A program made the translations under genes and the position numbers. DNA of 64,000 nucleotides, taken from positions 108,391 to 172,390 of the forward strand of contig JAPEVC010000052.1 of the NCBI GenBank assembly GCA_027946555.1, read 5' to 3'. The notes beneath the pieces were generated by a model, which did not search any database, was not told the DNA's origin, and worked only from the letters and a program-made list of their open reading frames with translations. The stretch comes from Gnomoniopsis sp. IMI 355080. Taxonomy: Eukaryota > Ascomycota > Sordariomycetes > Diaporthales > Gnomoniaceae. Of this stretch, positions 32,869 to 44,468 are shown piece after piece; the first letter of the stretch is position 1; each line of letters starts with the position of its first letter.

Positions 32869-35827
32869 GATGGCAGCCTGCCCATCATCGCACTTTCGGC
32901 GAATTAATACTCGGTCAGCTGAATCGTGAACCGACGTGCATCAATACGGGGTGCTTACCTATACGTTTAGTCCGGCGTGAGGCGTATGAGAACGGGCGGT
33001 GATGCAGCTCAACGAGTCGAATACGATAGCGAGGGGGTGATGAAAAGCCAATTTAGCAAATTCACAACCTGGCTGTAGCTCAATTCTAACAGTGAGGTTA
33101 TTCTGTCCGAGGGGGCCAAGATGATTTGTTCGAACCCGGTACTGTATCATGGACGATGCTCTGCACCAGATATCGGTGTCCTGTCCAAAGTACCCACTTC
33201 GCATAGACTTGCCTATACTGTACAAGAATCAAGATGCCTTTTAGGGCAAGAAGAAAGCCGAAGATATTCACTGGAAAGAAGTGTCTGTCCGGAGATACGT
33301 TCGGCCGTGATAGGGCGGCAGATCGAGTTGAGACGCTCATTCCACCTAGAAACATCTAGCTCAAGCCTCAAAGCCATGTCCCGGCTGCGTGATGCGTATC
33401 AATGGTACCCCGGGCAATGAGTCGCATCCAGTACAAAAGTCTCTTACTATGTATGTAATCGAATTCCACTAGACTACCGCAACACACATTGTGGATAGTC
33501 AAACGAGAGGACTGGCCTCTAGATGCCTAGCAGCCCACCCGTTGGACGACCTCGTCAAAGACATCTAAAGACACAAGAACACAGATATTTCCCGGCGTGA
33601 TGATATAGATGCTGGTGTTGGGGTAAGGATAAAGAGATCTACCATGCTTGATAAGTTACCCATCATAACCACAAGCTTAAGAAGCGGAGCAGATTCGAGA
33701 TTAAGTATTACCACCGTTTCGACAACCTCGACTTGACTATGAACCGGAAGGCTGCATGCATTTGACCTTCACCCAAAGCTTCATGTGCTCTGTGCATCAC
33801 ATCGCATTCAGGCTATATCGGACAAAATGAGGCTAGAGCGAGCTCAGTCCTCCTACAAATACTATTGTGAGAACGGGCTCTACTGGGCTCTGAATCGCAT
33901 CCATGGACTAAAGATACAGACTTGACGGGCACTCCGTCGAATGCTGGGGTCACTGAGGGAATCTAGGCACGCTAGGAATTCATATGTTCTAATACATGTA
34001 CAGTGGACTATAGTTTTCTGGTTGATCGTATACCCTACCTAGGAAGACAAGGCGGATGTAGCTCCAGAATCGGTCATTAATGGTTGTACGACTAAGAACC
34101 TGCATCCTGGTTGACATGCAGCCCCTCCTAGTCAACGTTCAAAGAATTTGAAGTCTCTATATTCGGTCTTCTTGCATCTAGACTGTTTCGATAGCCGACG
34201 AACAGCATACCTGCTGAGAGCTCAACGCCGACTTTCAAGTCATGGCTACGTACCTGAGTAGGTACGCAAGCTTGGCTACTACATTACAATCTATTGAAAT
34301 AATGGCGGTATGGCACAATTCTGACTATAAATTATTGACATTGGGTTTGTGTAATATATTGGACTCTGCTCGAAAAGTACAACGTCAACTGTTATTTCTC
34401 AGCTCCTTGTCAAAACATGCGATAACGTGCACTAGTAAATTCTAGAAGTCGGGCCGCTAGAACACCTGAATTCGGTCGAAGTTCTGCAATATGCTTTTCC
34501 AGCACTCAGGGGGGCGGTTGGGACTGCCCAAGTGGGAACGAGGTAGGATTCGCCGATACTGCCCTGGGTACAGAGAGATCTACCAGCCATACATAACGAG
34601 TTTGACTCGGCCCTGACGATGTCTGTGTGGTCGCATTCCTCGGGACCTTATTAATTCGGTCTCTTTTAGGGCACTTAGTGTCTTGGTAAACCAGAGAAGG
34701 AGAAAATTGCGCATCTCCATGCATGCTTGCACACGTAGGAGGAGTAAGACAATCGCTCTCACCACGCTGTCTGTCAAGTGAAGTTCAATATTCGGAAATC
34801 ACAAACAGGACCCTTTTCAGAGCTAACAACATAGCCCAGATATAGTCTATAAGCACCCGGTCGGTCACAGGAAATTGAGATTGATAAGATATATCTAACA
34901 TTGACAGTCAAGCTTAATTTAGGCATTGGTCCACTTCTGACAGAGATACGAATCCTACGTTTGGATTAAGGGCCCTTGATCCTCACGACTTGCGACTCGG
35001 TCGAGGGTGCTTTGTCTGTGTCTTGCCGCCATTGCCATAGTAGGTACCTAATCACAGGTCACAGGCGGTGACCGGCCACTGGGCGTTTTATACTTTACAC
35101 TAGGCGGGCCCACAATTGGCAAATCTTGCACCGACGAAGTTGCAAAGCTTACCACCATGTTCGGATGCTGGAAAGGCTATTATGCATTGCTGTTCCGTAT
35201 AATCTTCTCAAATCTGTGTCGAGTCATGATGCGGGAATACTTCTGCCAGGTCAGGACGACATAGTCGACATACGGATACTCCGAATGACTCTGGACTCAA
35301 CTCACTACCCCAACAGCTATCTTGGTATCAGTGTAAGCGTCTGTGTTTTAGATGATAGAGCCTTCGGTGAGCCTTTGAGTCATGGACGAAACATAGCGAT
35401 ATGTACGTCCCTACGATTCCGTCGAGCCGTGGAAATGCCGGGCTTTGCCAAGCTGAAGGAAAAGACTGTGACCGAGCCTTACTATGGTCGTCTAGAACAA
35501 GCGAAGGATAAGATTTAGAGTTATTCAGGCGTCATCTTGCTTAGGTATAGCCGACCGTACCTTACTTCACATATCAGGGTCCAGACCTCGAACGGCATCC
35601 GAGTAATGCAGCGGCCACTTTTGACAGATCGACAAGTACACCTTATATGCTGGAGGATTACTCACTACTATACATCCAGAAATGTTCAAAGTCCCCTCCA
35701 TCTTCCAACCTTCTCATCTGAGAAGCTCCAACGTTGTCGAACTGTCAGGTTCTATCCATATGCATTTTGAATTTCGGCCGCGCATTTCTTTTATCAGGCT
35801 CGCGCAAGCCTCAGTGCGCCGTTGGTG

Positions 35828-37433
35828 ATGTTTGATCTTCTCCCGCCACACTTCAAACTCGAGGAAGTCTCACAAGATGATATGATTATTGCATCGCTCG
35901 CATGGGGCTTCACTCTCGGATTTGGCTGGTTGACAACATGGACTGCGATGCGGCAAACGGGGAATATCTGGAAACGCTATGGTACCGTGTCGATCCATAA
36001 CACCTATATCTGGCTTCTCTGGTTGGAGATCATTGTATGCTTGGTACGTGTAATCCTTTACATACCCTTGAGTACAGTCCACGAACCAGGGTACCTTTCT
36101 GCATTATGCACCACGCTGATGCACTCCATCAGATATTCAGTATCATTTGCTGGCTCTACCTAAAGGGCGTCATCAAGCCAAGGTAAATTGCGTCCGAGGG
36201 CTACACTAGGTTTGGCGTCTCCTAGCAAACGAGAGCATGGTCTGACACACAAAATCTGGCTAGCTTTGCCTTTTATTTTTCGATTGTGACGTGTTGGGCG
36301 CTTCAAGTCCAATTACTCCTCCAGATTATCGTCAACCGATGCGCCATTCTCATCGCAGATCGTCGGGTGGTGTGGCGACTCAAGTTTTGCACCGCCATGT
36401 TCATCACGGCGATCAACATCTCCGTTTACTGCATATGGGTTCCAACACGTCTTCAAATAAGCGAGAGATACATCTGGATCAATGAGTGGTGGGACCGTAT
36501 CGAGAAGGTCATTTATCTATGTGTCGATGGTGCTCTGAACTTTTACTTCATACGTATGTTCCACCATCCTTCAAGAAGCCCAACTCTCTACAGCACTCGG
36601 CTAACAACCTGATCAGTCATTGTCAAACGAAGTTTGATTTCGAACGGACTGCCAAAGTACAAGCGATTGACTGATTTCAATATCTTCATAATATGCTTTT
36701 CTTTGAGCATGGACGTCCTCATCATATCGACCATGAGTCTCAAAAACACCTTCGTGTATGGGTGGTCACGCCTAAGTCCGCAGATATCGACAGTGCTGAT
36801 AACGCGTATAGGTACATGCAATTTCATCCCCTCGCTTACATGGTGAAACTCAAAATCGAGATGTCGATGGCCGATCTCATTGCCAAGGTAGCGAGGAAAA
36901 GAGAGCCCTTACCTACGATCAACACTACGAGTCCCTCGACCCGTGCAAGTGGACGTGCTCAAACGTCATTAAATCGTTTCCAAGCAAGTTTCAACTTAAG
37001 TCGAGGCAAGGATCAGGTTCTTCCACTACCTCCGGTTAGAAACGCGGTGAACTTTCGAGATTGGTCGACCGCGACTTCGGATCGACTGGGGGGCAGCTTG
37101 GCATCTCGTGGAGCCGGTACTACATCCAGGAATTCGGTCGACGTGACAGCAGGGAGCCCAGAGCCGCCTGGAATAGACTCGGCCGGCCGCGAGATGTACA
37201 TGCTTCAGGAAATTGTCGTAGAGACAGATGTTGTGGATTACTCTGACACGGACGGAAGTCGGCCGGAGGAAGCAATTCACAATAGACTGGTTGACGACCC
37301 GTCAGCGAGACAGGCCGCGCCGATGGGTGGTATATGGGACGGGAGTGCTTCTCTTTCGACGTTTGTCTGCACAGGACAGCCGACAGATCTCGACCCCAGC
37401 CGGACAGATCTCAGTAGCGACACGAAGAAGTGA
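35828..37433 (+). CDS. Fungal 7-TM integral membrane protein, unknown
   Basis: Five exons (35828-36043, 36133-36182, 36264-36553, 36617-36755, 36812-37433) splice to 438 aa with consistent frame. Seven hydrophobic segments are seen: ASLAWGFTLGFGWLTTW, YIWLLWLEIIVCL joined to FSIICWLYL, FAFYFSIVTCWALQVQLLLQ, FCTAMFITAINISVYCIW, VIYLCVDGALNFYFI, NIFIICFSLSMDVLIIS and MQFHPLAYMVKL. Short conserved loops (NRCAIL, RLQISERYIWINEWWDR, KYKRLTDFN) lie between them. About 190 hydrophilic Ser/Thr-rich residues follow as a cytoplasmic-type tail. The architecture is receptor-like and the core resembles a widespread family of filamentous-fungal integral membrane proteins. No ligand or G-protein link can be inferred. 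The start is the first ATG after in-frame TTG-GTG codons. Confidence 0.85.
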
Positions 37434-37598
37434 ACCGAATTCCAGTGGTCGCGCCCCGCCGGCAGATAATTTCATACAGGAGTAGCGCATAGATTACCTT
37501 GGGGTTAATACACAAAGAGCCGATAACACCCAAAGGCCCTCCTTCTACGACTGCAAATGAGATGTGAATATGTGTAATCCACACAGGAGGCGCACAGA

Positions 37599-38691
37599 CT
37601 ATAGTCCCGTCCCAGACTTTTCGCGCCCCGGATCTGTCTTGCTGATCTCCACATCTGCTCTCCTCTCCCAACTTTTGATACACTCTGAATGACAGGCTCC
37701 TTTGTCAACGAGAGCTAAACTCTCTTCCAGATATTTCAATGCAATCCCGGGAAGCTCGGTATGAAATCCTGAATGCTCGATCACATCCTTTGCAATTCTG
37801 ACATCCTTGACCAGAAGCTCCAACTGATATCCTGTGTCAAATGACTTCAGCGTTCTCATAGAATACGCAGTCGAGAAGTTGACACCGGTTCCGCAATTGA
37901 GTACGTCGATCATCTGTTGTGCGTCGAGGCCCAGCTTCTGGCCAGTGACCTACAGGCTACTTGTCAGCGGTAGTCTCCACAGGCTTGCCAAGGGCGCATG
38001 GCCGCGGTTGACTCACGAGAGCATCGCACAACGCTATAATACTTCCTACGCTCACATAGTTATTCAGAGTCTTCATCGTATGTCCCGTTCCAAGTTTACC
38101 CATCGGGAACACGTACGTGCTCATGTCCCTGAGCACGGGCAGCACAACATCCAGAGCACTTTGGGAGTCTGACCCAACCATGAGAGTAGCACCGCCTCTG
38201 TCAATGGCATGCAACTCTTTTTGTGTTATCGGTGAGTCCACAAGGGAAATTTGCAGCTTCTCCAGTTCGTCCCCCAGGCTGCGAGTGTCAAACGGGGAAG
38301 ACGAGCTCATGTCCACTACAACGGAGCCTGCCACAACGATGTTAGTAGGGGGATTCCCAGGCAGATATGTACCCACAGAGCCGTATCATTTCTTACCAGC
38401 ATTCAAGATCGTTGCAATCCCTTGCTCTCCCAAGAGGACATCTCTGACAACCGTGCCATTGGGCAACATCGTGATGAGAACGCTGCAGTCTTGGAAAGCA
38501 GCATGTGCCAGCATGCCACCAGTGCCACTATCGCTCGCAAGCCTGCACTGAGGGTACTCCTCCACGAATCTCTCAGCTGGCGATGGGTCTGCGTCGTGTA
38601 CAATGAGTGTGTAACCCTTCTTGGCCAAGCATGATGCCATTGGATACCCTGCGTGGCCCAGGCCGATATAGCCAACGACTGGTTTAGACAT
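37599..38691 (-). CDS. Beta-hydroxyacid dehydrogenase (HIBADH/6PGDH-like)
   Basis: A NAD(P)-dependent dehydrogenase of the 3-hydroxyisobutyrate dehydrogenase family, 318 aa from exons 38397-38691, 38017-38327 and 37599-37949. It opens with a Rossmann motif, GYIGLGHAGYPMA (residues 7-19). ITMLPNGTVVRDVLLGEQGI and the catalytic signature GTGHTMKTLNN (Lys184, Asn188) follow, then an all-helical C-terminal domain. The substrate loop that normally reads D-x-P-x-S-G-G is here DSPITQKELHAIDRGGA, so the Ser/Gly pair is displaced by a short insert; the substrate may differ from 3-hydroxyisobutyrate. The last residues are basic and hydrophilic. It is convergent with the 7-TM gene (165 bp between ends). 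There is no obvious mitochondrial presequence, suggesting a cytosolic or peroxisomal enzyme. Confidence 0.88.
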
Positions 38692-39981
38692 CGTGTCAGT
38701 CGATTCAAGCGCAGATCAATATCGAAGGCAGTTGGAATATGTATTGTGAAGGTTTGAAAGTTGTCTACGCACATGTGCAGTCCTCAATTCTGATGTCGAA
38801 ACCTCTATTTAGTAGCCCATCATAACTAGGTCTTTCCCCTCAGTGATCACCCAGATGTATCTCCGTTCGTCGCTTGTGTCGGCAATTGTCAATTGGAACT
38901 CCGCATACCTGTGTCCCGCAACTTCGGGCCCAGTACTTCAGATAACGGGGCTTCTTGTATCAAATTTCTGAGGTCTATACCCGATCGAGCCAAAGCGTTT
39001 GCTGGATGGATGTACAAAGCTCCTGCGATAATCCAAAGGAAACAAGGCACCCGAGGCCCACAAAGTATCTAGGTGGTGTTCAAGCACAACTCTGGGGTCT
39101 TCGTATGAAGATTTTCCAAACATTGTCTCTTTACATGATCGTTGATGATGATTTCCACATGAACGATCGCCCATTCCATACATGATCTCGTGCCCGTGAT
39201 AAGGCCTGAATTCAACAGCAACACATTGTCACTACAGCAAAGACTGCATTGGCAAAGCTCACGGATACAATGACTTTCCCAAGCTTATCAATTTACCGGT
39301 CACATGTTGTAGCTTTCTGGAATCTGGAAGTCATGACTGGGCCTATATTGCAAGTGTCTGTACTCAGTCTGCTCATGGCTCTCTAACCACAATATCAGGT
39401 AGGCAGGGCCACAATAGCCACTGAAGGTATTTATCAAGGGCTCTACCTAGGTAGCATGGCAAGATGTCGCAATCTCGGTGACAGGTAGAGATCATAGCGT
39501 CTACCTGGGGAAATCGTCCAGCCTCATTGTTGCATCTTAGTGACGCTGCAAAAGACATGTTGCTTTTGGCATCACTTGAAATGAAGCTCTCCTCTTCATG
39601 AGCTACACAAACATGGAGTCATTGCCCAGCCAAACATGAGTGGGTCCATGCCTTTGAGTTCTGATTGGTTCCTCTCAAGGCATCTTCAGCCTCGTCGACT
39701 TCACTTTAGTAGACTCCACCACATTTGAACATGCACAAGTTCACGTCACTATTGGTGGAATGCAGCGTCTGTCTGTGGTTCAAAGCATCATCAATCTTTG
39801 TTTCTCTAAGCCCAGAATTTGAATGACCTTTGCAACTCGACCCACTTCCAAGATTCGACATTGTCAAACCAGAACTATCAACAATCACACATGATTAGGC
39901 AGAAAAGAACAAAGAGTCTTTCATCATGGATATGAGGTCGGGAAAAATCTGTCTTGCTTTAATTAGTCATTTACAACTTCA
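38692..39981. other. 1.3-kb divergent intergenic region
   Basis: The promoter region shared by the dehydrogenase (-) and the Myb-like gene (+). No gene is recognised. CTACCTAGGTAG, with the exact core TACCTAGGTA at 39444-39453, lies near its middle. Confidence 0.5.
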
Positions 39982-41345
39982 ATGCTGACACAGCTCAGAA
40001 CTGTTGCCGACTTGGCTGGCAAAGCCGTTGAGAGCGCCCTCGGTTTCCGAGTGAGCGGCTTCAAATCAAAGTAAGTGGAGATTTTTCGAATAAAGCCGAG
40101 TCTACTCCCACTGAATTCTATCTCAACAGGGCATTCATCGACATCAAGAGCATCAAGACTGCGACGACGAACGCTATTCGAGCCATTTGCAAGCAGCGTG
40201 GATACTCTGGAGAAGTCCCACTAGTCAACACTGTTGAGATTGTGGGAAATGCTGCCTTCAGCGCCGTCGAAAAGTGGAACAAGGTGGCCGACCCGAAGTA
40301 AGTCCCCTCATCTGCCCGATAAGCCCCGACGTGCCCTCGTCAATGCCCACCAGCTAACATCGCTGGCGATTTTGAAGGAACCATGTCGACAGAGATTGGC
40401 TGCGGAACTGCGTCTCTAATCTCGTTGGCGGCGCTGTCACCCACGCTGCCTTTGAGGATAACAGATGGCTGAACGACGAATTGTTCGAGAGGGAGGAAGA
40501 GGAGGAGGAGTACCTGGACCCAGCTGGCGACGATTATGAGAACATGAGCGACTATACAAACAGTACTGTCATCTACAAACCAGCGGCCGCGGCCCCCTCC
40601 AACGAAGACGATGGATACTACGGCCTTCAACAAACGCACACTATGGAGGAAAACAATGTCCTCGACAATAGCGCTGCTCTACTGCCCCGCCACCAAAGCG
40701 ACCTGCGCTGGGCCGCGCTGAATAACGGCCAGGCCGAACCCCACGTGTGGGCGACGGTCAATGACGCTACAGCTATCCCCGAGCGCACCTATTGCTTAGA
40801 CACCCCTTCACGCAAGAGAACAGCACCTCCCACCGACTCCGAAGACAACGACGAGAGCGTGGCACAGATCACTCAGCCGAAGCGGCGTCGCAACGTGGAA
40901 CAAACCCCAACCAGCGCTTCGGCAAAGGCGGGGTTGGATGACGAGGATGGCGAGGAGACTGTTGTTGATGAGGCACCTAGCCAGCGACAAGTTTCCTCCA
41001 GATTGCCGTGGACCTTGGCGGAGGCGGATCGTCTTGTCACCACGCGCGAGAGCGGCAAAAGCTGGGACGAGGTGCAGGTGGTAAGTCACCATGTCCGCTG
41101 ACAAACAACCACCCTACTCCATTACCTCTCTGTGCCGTTGATGGCTGCTGACTTATTACATCTACTTATAGTCCTTCAGCCACCGTACTAAGGCCGCTCT
41201 CATGAACAAGTACCGTACGATCAAAGATGTAGAGAAGTCGGTGGTCCAGGCTGCCGCGGATGAGGACGAGAACGGCGGTCATTCCATGTCACAGGTTAAG
41301 AGGCGAGGAGATAGGGGTGCTTCAGGCCAGGCATTCCGGGTGTAA
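39982..41345 (+). CDS. Myb/SANT-like protein with acidic region, unknown
   Basis: Four exons (39982-40070, 40130-40297, 40378-41080, 41172-41345) give 377 aa. The N-terminal ~110 residues form a small folded-looking domain (LTQLRTVADLAGKAVESALGF, IDIKSIKTATTNAIRAICKQ, NTVEIVGNAAFSAVEKWN). A Glu/Asp-rich stretch (EREEEEEEYLDPAGDDYE) and a disordered middle with a bipartite-NLS-like KRRR follow. The last 75 residues contain one Myb/SANT or trihelix-like repeat, LPWTLAEADRLVTTRESGKSWDEV joined by intron 3 to SFSHRTKAALMNKYRTIKDV, with the W...L...W...R...KY spacing typical of that fold. A chromatin or transcription role is plausible but not shown. All splice junctions keep frame. Confidence 0.8.
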
Positions 41346-43067
41346 TGGGATTCGTAGGTTCTGGAAAGGCAGTATCAAGTGTCACCTGGAGAAACAGAAC
41401 ATGTACACGGCGAAAAAGAATCGGGAAGTTGGCGGCGAGAAGCTTCAAGACGTTCTTAGCGGTGGTTCTCATCAACGAGGTAATCACACATGGCTGAGAT
41501 ATTAGTGCCTCAGCAGGAACATGTCGGCTTCGTATTGATTTCAGTATAGCCTGGGGGTTCTCACGATTGAATGCATTTCAGTCGACGCCTATCACATATC
41601 TCATTCATGCATTTTGGTCCCGAATGTCTATATCTCAATCATTCGATGTCATGTATCAATGAAAGGACACGTTGGCTTCCAAGCTCTCTTGGTTTTGATA
41701 TAAAATAATTCAAGATCCCAATGAAGCTGTTGGTAGTGTAGTTCATGTGTCAACCTCGACATGGACCCGGTGACCGGCGGGAGCTGTGGGAAGATCAAAA
41801 ACGGCGGTAAGGAATTCCTCTCACATAATAATGCATATTCTCAAATAATAGGGTTCGATGTGTCCCAAGATCTAAGATTGGTAGGTATCCTCGAGCCCAA
41901 TATGTATATAGCAAAGTTTGGGTTGGTATGCATGTGCTGCACGAGGAAAGTGGCCGTACCAATGGCCAAGGCTGAAACGTGTGTTTATAGTTATTAAATC
42001 TGCAAGTTCTGTCACCCTTCGGGGCACTTGGCCTAATCGGAAGGCGACGGACTTCGACCTGCACCCAGAGGCCTGCAGGCGGTCTTCACTGTAGCGTTCG
42101 AAACGGACAGGTCGGAGTTCGACTCAATTTTTTGGGTCTTTTTTTGAGGTCTATAAATCAAATATAGTAATTGCATTCCAACATCTGTTCCCCTTGAACT
42201 CCATGCCCTCCTTTCCATTTTTTTTGCTTCATCTCTTGGGCTCCCCAACGCGTATGTTGTGGTGGTGAAGCATTGCTTGACGCGTCTCAACGCGTTCATT
42301 GGTATAGTGCGGCAGACTGCGCCGCAGCGCGCTTCCACCCCGCGCCCAGACTTTTCAGCAAGACAAGCCTTTATTTGGCCCAAGACAAATACAAATTGAC
42401 AAGATGTGATGAGATATTTGTCTACATGCGGAGACTTTGGTCATTGTTTACCAGCATAAAGTGACTAGGTAGCTATCTCGCCTTGCCGCTTCTGTGATGC
42501 GCCTGAAGAGACCAGCCTTATTCGCCCGGCTGCCTCGGTGATGTACCGTTGTACGGCTTTGATAGAGACATGAAAAATAATAATGCTAGTATATTTTCTA
42601 TGTTATTTCAAATGTCTGCCCTGTCTGGTAATGGGAAGTCTCAAGCTGGCTCCAACAGGAACGAAACAAAAAGCTTCGACACTGGTGGGGTTTGGCGTAT
42701 TACATACCATGAGTCTCGCACAGCTCTACCAAAACGTGGGCAAAACCCATGTGATAGCCTTTTTACCCTCTTCCACTGGTCGCTGCCTCGACCAAACTGA
42801 GTCCAATGATCCCATTCAGACTTTGCAAGCACAAAATTCTTCACTAAGTCATCCTTTCCTACAAACGCTGTTGCCCTAGATACATCGCAACCTTTGCATT
42901 TGGTCATCACTTTTTGTACGTAAGATGCTTGGCATCTCTGGAAGTAATCGTCTCACAAGGAATTATTGAATAGTCAAATCAATTAGCAGCTGACCTCGAA
43001 TCCTTACCACAGCCACTAGCCTGCCAGTCTTTCGAACTCACACCTAAAATCTACCCATCGTCTACAG
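41346..43067. other. 1.7-kb intergenic region with a Pol III-like unit
   Basis: There is no protein gene. It contains the tRNA-Arg-like unit at 42022-42145. The remainder is unremarkable apart from the promoter of the next gene. Confidence 0.5.
42022..42145 (+). ncRNA. tRNA-Arg(UCG)-like Pol III unit without a tRNA 3' half
   Basis: TGGCCTAATCGG (42029-42040) matches the A-box consensus, and GTTCGACTC (42117-42125) matches the core of the B box. Between them, ACGGACTTCGA looks like the 5' half of a tRNA-Arg anticodon arm with anticodon TCG. The A-B distance (about 77 nt between boxes) would allow an intron of roughly 43 nt. The 3' half fails: the T-stem and the 3' acceptor strand do not pair with the 5' side, and T-runs (TTTTTT at 42128-42133, T7 at 42139-42145) come directly after the B box. 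That is the design of a tRNA-derived pseudogene, SINE head or short Pol III transcript, not of a working tRNA. Confidence 0.35.
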
Positions 43068-44468
43068 ATGGCCGTCGAAAAGCAGCACCCCGACCGACTC
43101 CCGGCCGCCCGATACCCCAAGAAAACCCGAATCACCCGTTTCCAGGGCTTTTATTTGACAGAAGGGCCTTTGTTCTCATCACGGCAGACCGCAGACCAAG
43201 TTGTCAAGGCGCTGATTGGAGCTGACTTGGACGGAGTCTCTGTCGATGACGCGCGGGCCCGCGCTGTTAAGAAGGTTGAGGCCTTGTTCTCATCTTGCCT
43301 GGCTAAGCAAATATTGTATCGCGCCGTACGAGACTGCCAGCTATTCTGGGACACCATCGCCAACGACTTCGAGGGCTATTACGTTCTCAGCCACCAGGAG
43401 GTCAGAGAGACAGTCTGTGTATATGCAGATGCCCGCTACAATTACATTGGGAATATCAAGACAACCAACCTCATGAGCCTTGTCAACGAGTGGATCCAAG
43501 TAGTTCGAGATTCGAACCACTCACCCCCTCCAGATGCCTTCAATCTGGCTTGGAGACCCGGTGCAAGTGGTGTTTTCGTAGAATTGGCGCAAGCTATGGG
43601 AACAGTGAGCCTGGACCCGTCCTCCTCCTCTTCCGGCGCCACGTGGCCTCCAACGCATTTCACCGAGGAGGAAGTCATGTTTCTGACCTCCACTGCTGAA
43701 TTCCGACACGATCTTTACGCCATCGACTCTTCCAATCATGGCTCTCCTCGTTCGCTCCCAACAAACCTCACACAGGCTATGGAGGTTCGAGAGTTCTTGT
43801 GCTGGGCCGCCTTGGTCGGCACCCCCAGCGGCTCCGAGAAAGCCCTGTACCCGAATCCCGTCGCCTTCATCGATCGCAGCGTGCGCAAAGACTGGTACCG
43901 AGCCACTGGAAACATTGCCATGCTGTACGCCGGTCTCGATCGCTTCCTGAACTACGCGGCCGACGCGTTCACCAACCGTCGCAAGACGTCCGTCACCTGC
44001 TTGTTCACCCCGTGGATGATGGGCATCAGCACCGCCGGAGATCTGTATGATGGCATTGGTGACCAGGTCTGGTTCCACCCACGCATGGTTCGATACGGAA
44101 CGAGCATCACCATTCGTCTGGTACAGCAGACACAGCACGACATCACGCAAACCGCCCTCGAGCTCGTCCACTTTGACCCCTGGTTCAAGTACCGCGAGCA
44201 GCTCAAGCCCAAGTTTGGAGGCTACCAGGTGAAGATGATGGAGTTCAACAAGGAGGTCACTGAAATGATTGAAGAGTGGACAGGCAGTTTCGGTAGCGGT
44301 GTTCCCATCGTTGCCAGATGGTGGGGCGGGCAACGAGTGGGTGGTGCGGAGGACGACGCGGTCAGCATGGCGGCGGCATTCTGTCTTGAGAGTATGCGAG
44401 GCGGGGACCTTCCAGACAATTGTGACCAGCTTCGAGCGTTGGGATTTGTCAATTCGGATGACTTTTGA
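43068..44468 (+). CDS. Hypothetical protein, 466 aa, single exon
   Basis: This is an uninterrupted frame with an ATG start, strong third-position GC and no signal peptide or TM helix. I recognise no domain. Aromatic-rich blocks are visible (RFQGFYLTEGPLF, LFWDTIANDFEGYYVL, CLFTPWMMGISTAGDLYDGIGDQVWFHP, ELVHFDPWFKYREQLKPKFGGYQ, PIVARWWGGQRVGGAEDDAVS), suggesting a globular mostly helical cytosolic protein with a conserved Trp/Tyr-rich core. Coding bias and the absence of stops over 1.4 kb make it a real gene; antisense frames over the same DNA are shadows. Function unknown. Confidence 0.75.
   Translation: MAVEKQHPDRLPAARYPKKTRITRFQGFYLTEGPLFSSRQTADQVVKALIGADLDGVSVDDARARAVKKVEALFSSCLAKQILYRAVRDCQLFWDTIANDFEGYYVLSHQEVRETVCVYADARYNYIGNIKTTNLMSLVNEWIQVVRDSNHSPPPDAFNLAWRPGASGVFVELAQAMGTVSLDPSSSSSGATWPPTHFTEEEVMFLTSTAEFRHDLYAIDSSNHGSPRSLPTNLTQAMEVREFLCWAALVGTPSGSEKALYPNPVAFIDRSVRKDWYRATGNIAMLYAGLDRFLNYAADAFTNRRKTSVTCLFTPWMMGISTAGDLYDGIGDQVWFHPRMVRYGTSITIRLVQQTQHDITQTALELVHFDPWFKYREQLKPKFGGYQVKMMEFNKEVTEMIEEWTGSFGSGVPIVARWWGGQRVGGAEDDAVSMAAAFCLESMRGGDLPDNCDQLRALGFVNSDDF

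Larger units (their letters stand above)
30792..35827. other. 5-kb gene-poor region
   Basis: Apart from the GH7 promoter at the left end I find no gene. Composition is more AT-balanced than the coding regions, frames are short and none shows a motif. It carries two TACCTAGGTA copies (31316-31325 and inside the 18-bp palindrome at 32851-32868) and a dyad at 31361-31379. Heavily decayed mobile DNA is possible, but no transposase, reverse transcriptase or LTR is recognisable and there is no strong AT skew of the RIP type. Confidence 0.45.

Noticed and set aside
30792..35827. RIP-mutated transposon
   Set aside because: No strong AT skew, no paired repeats and no transposase or reverse-transcriptase motifs.
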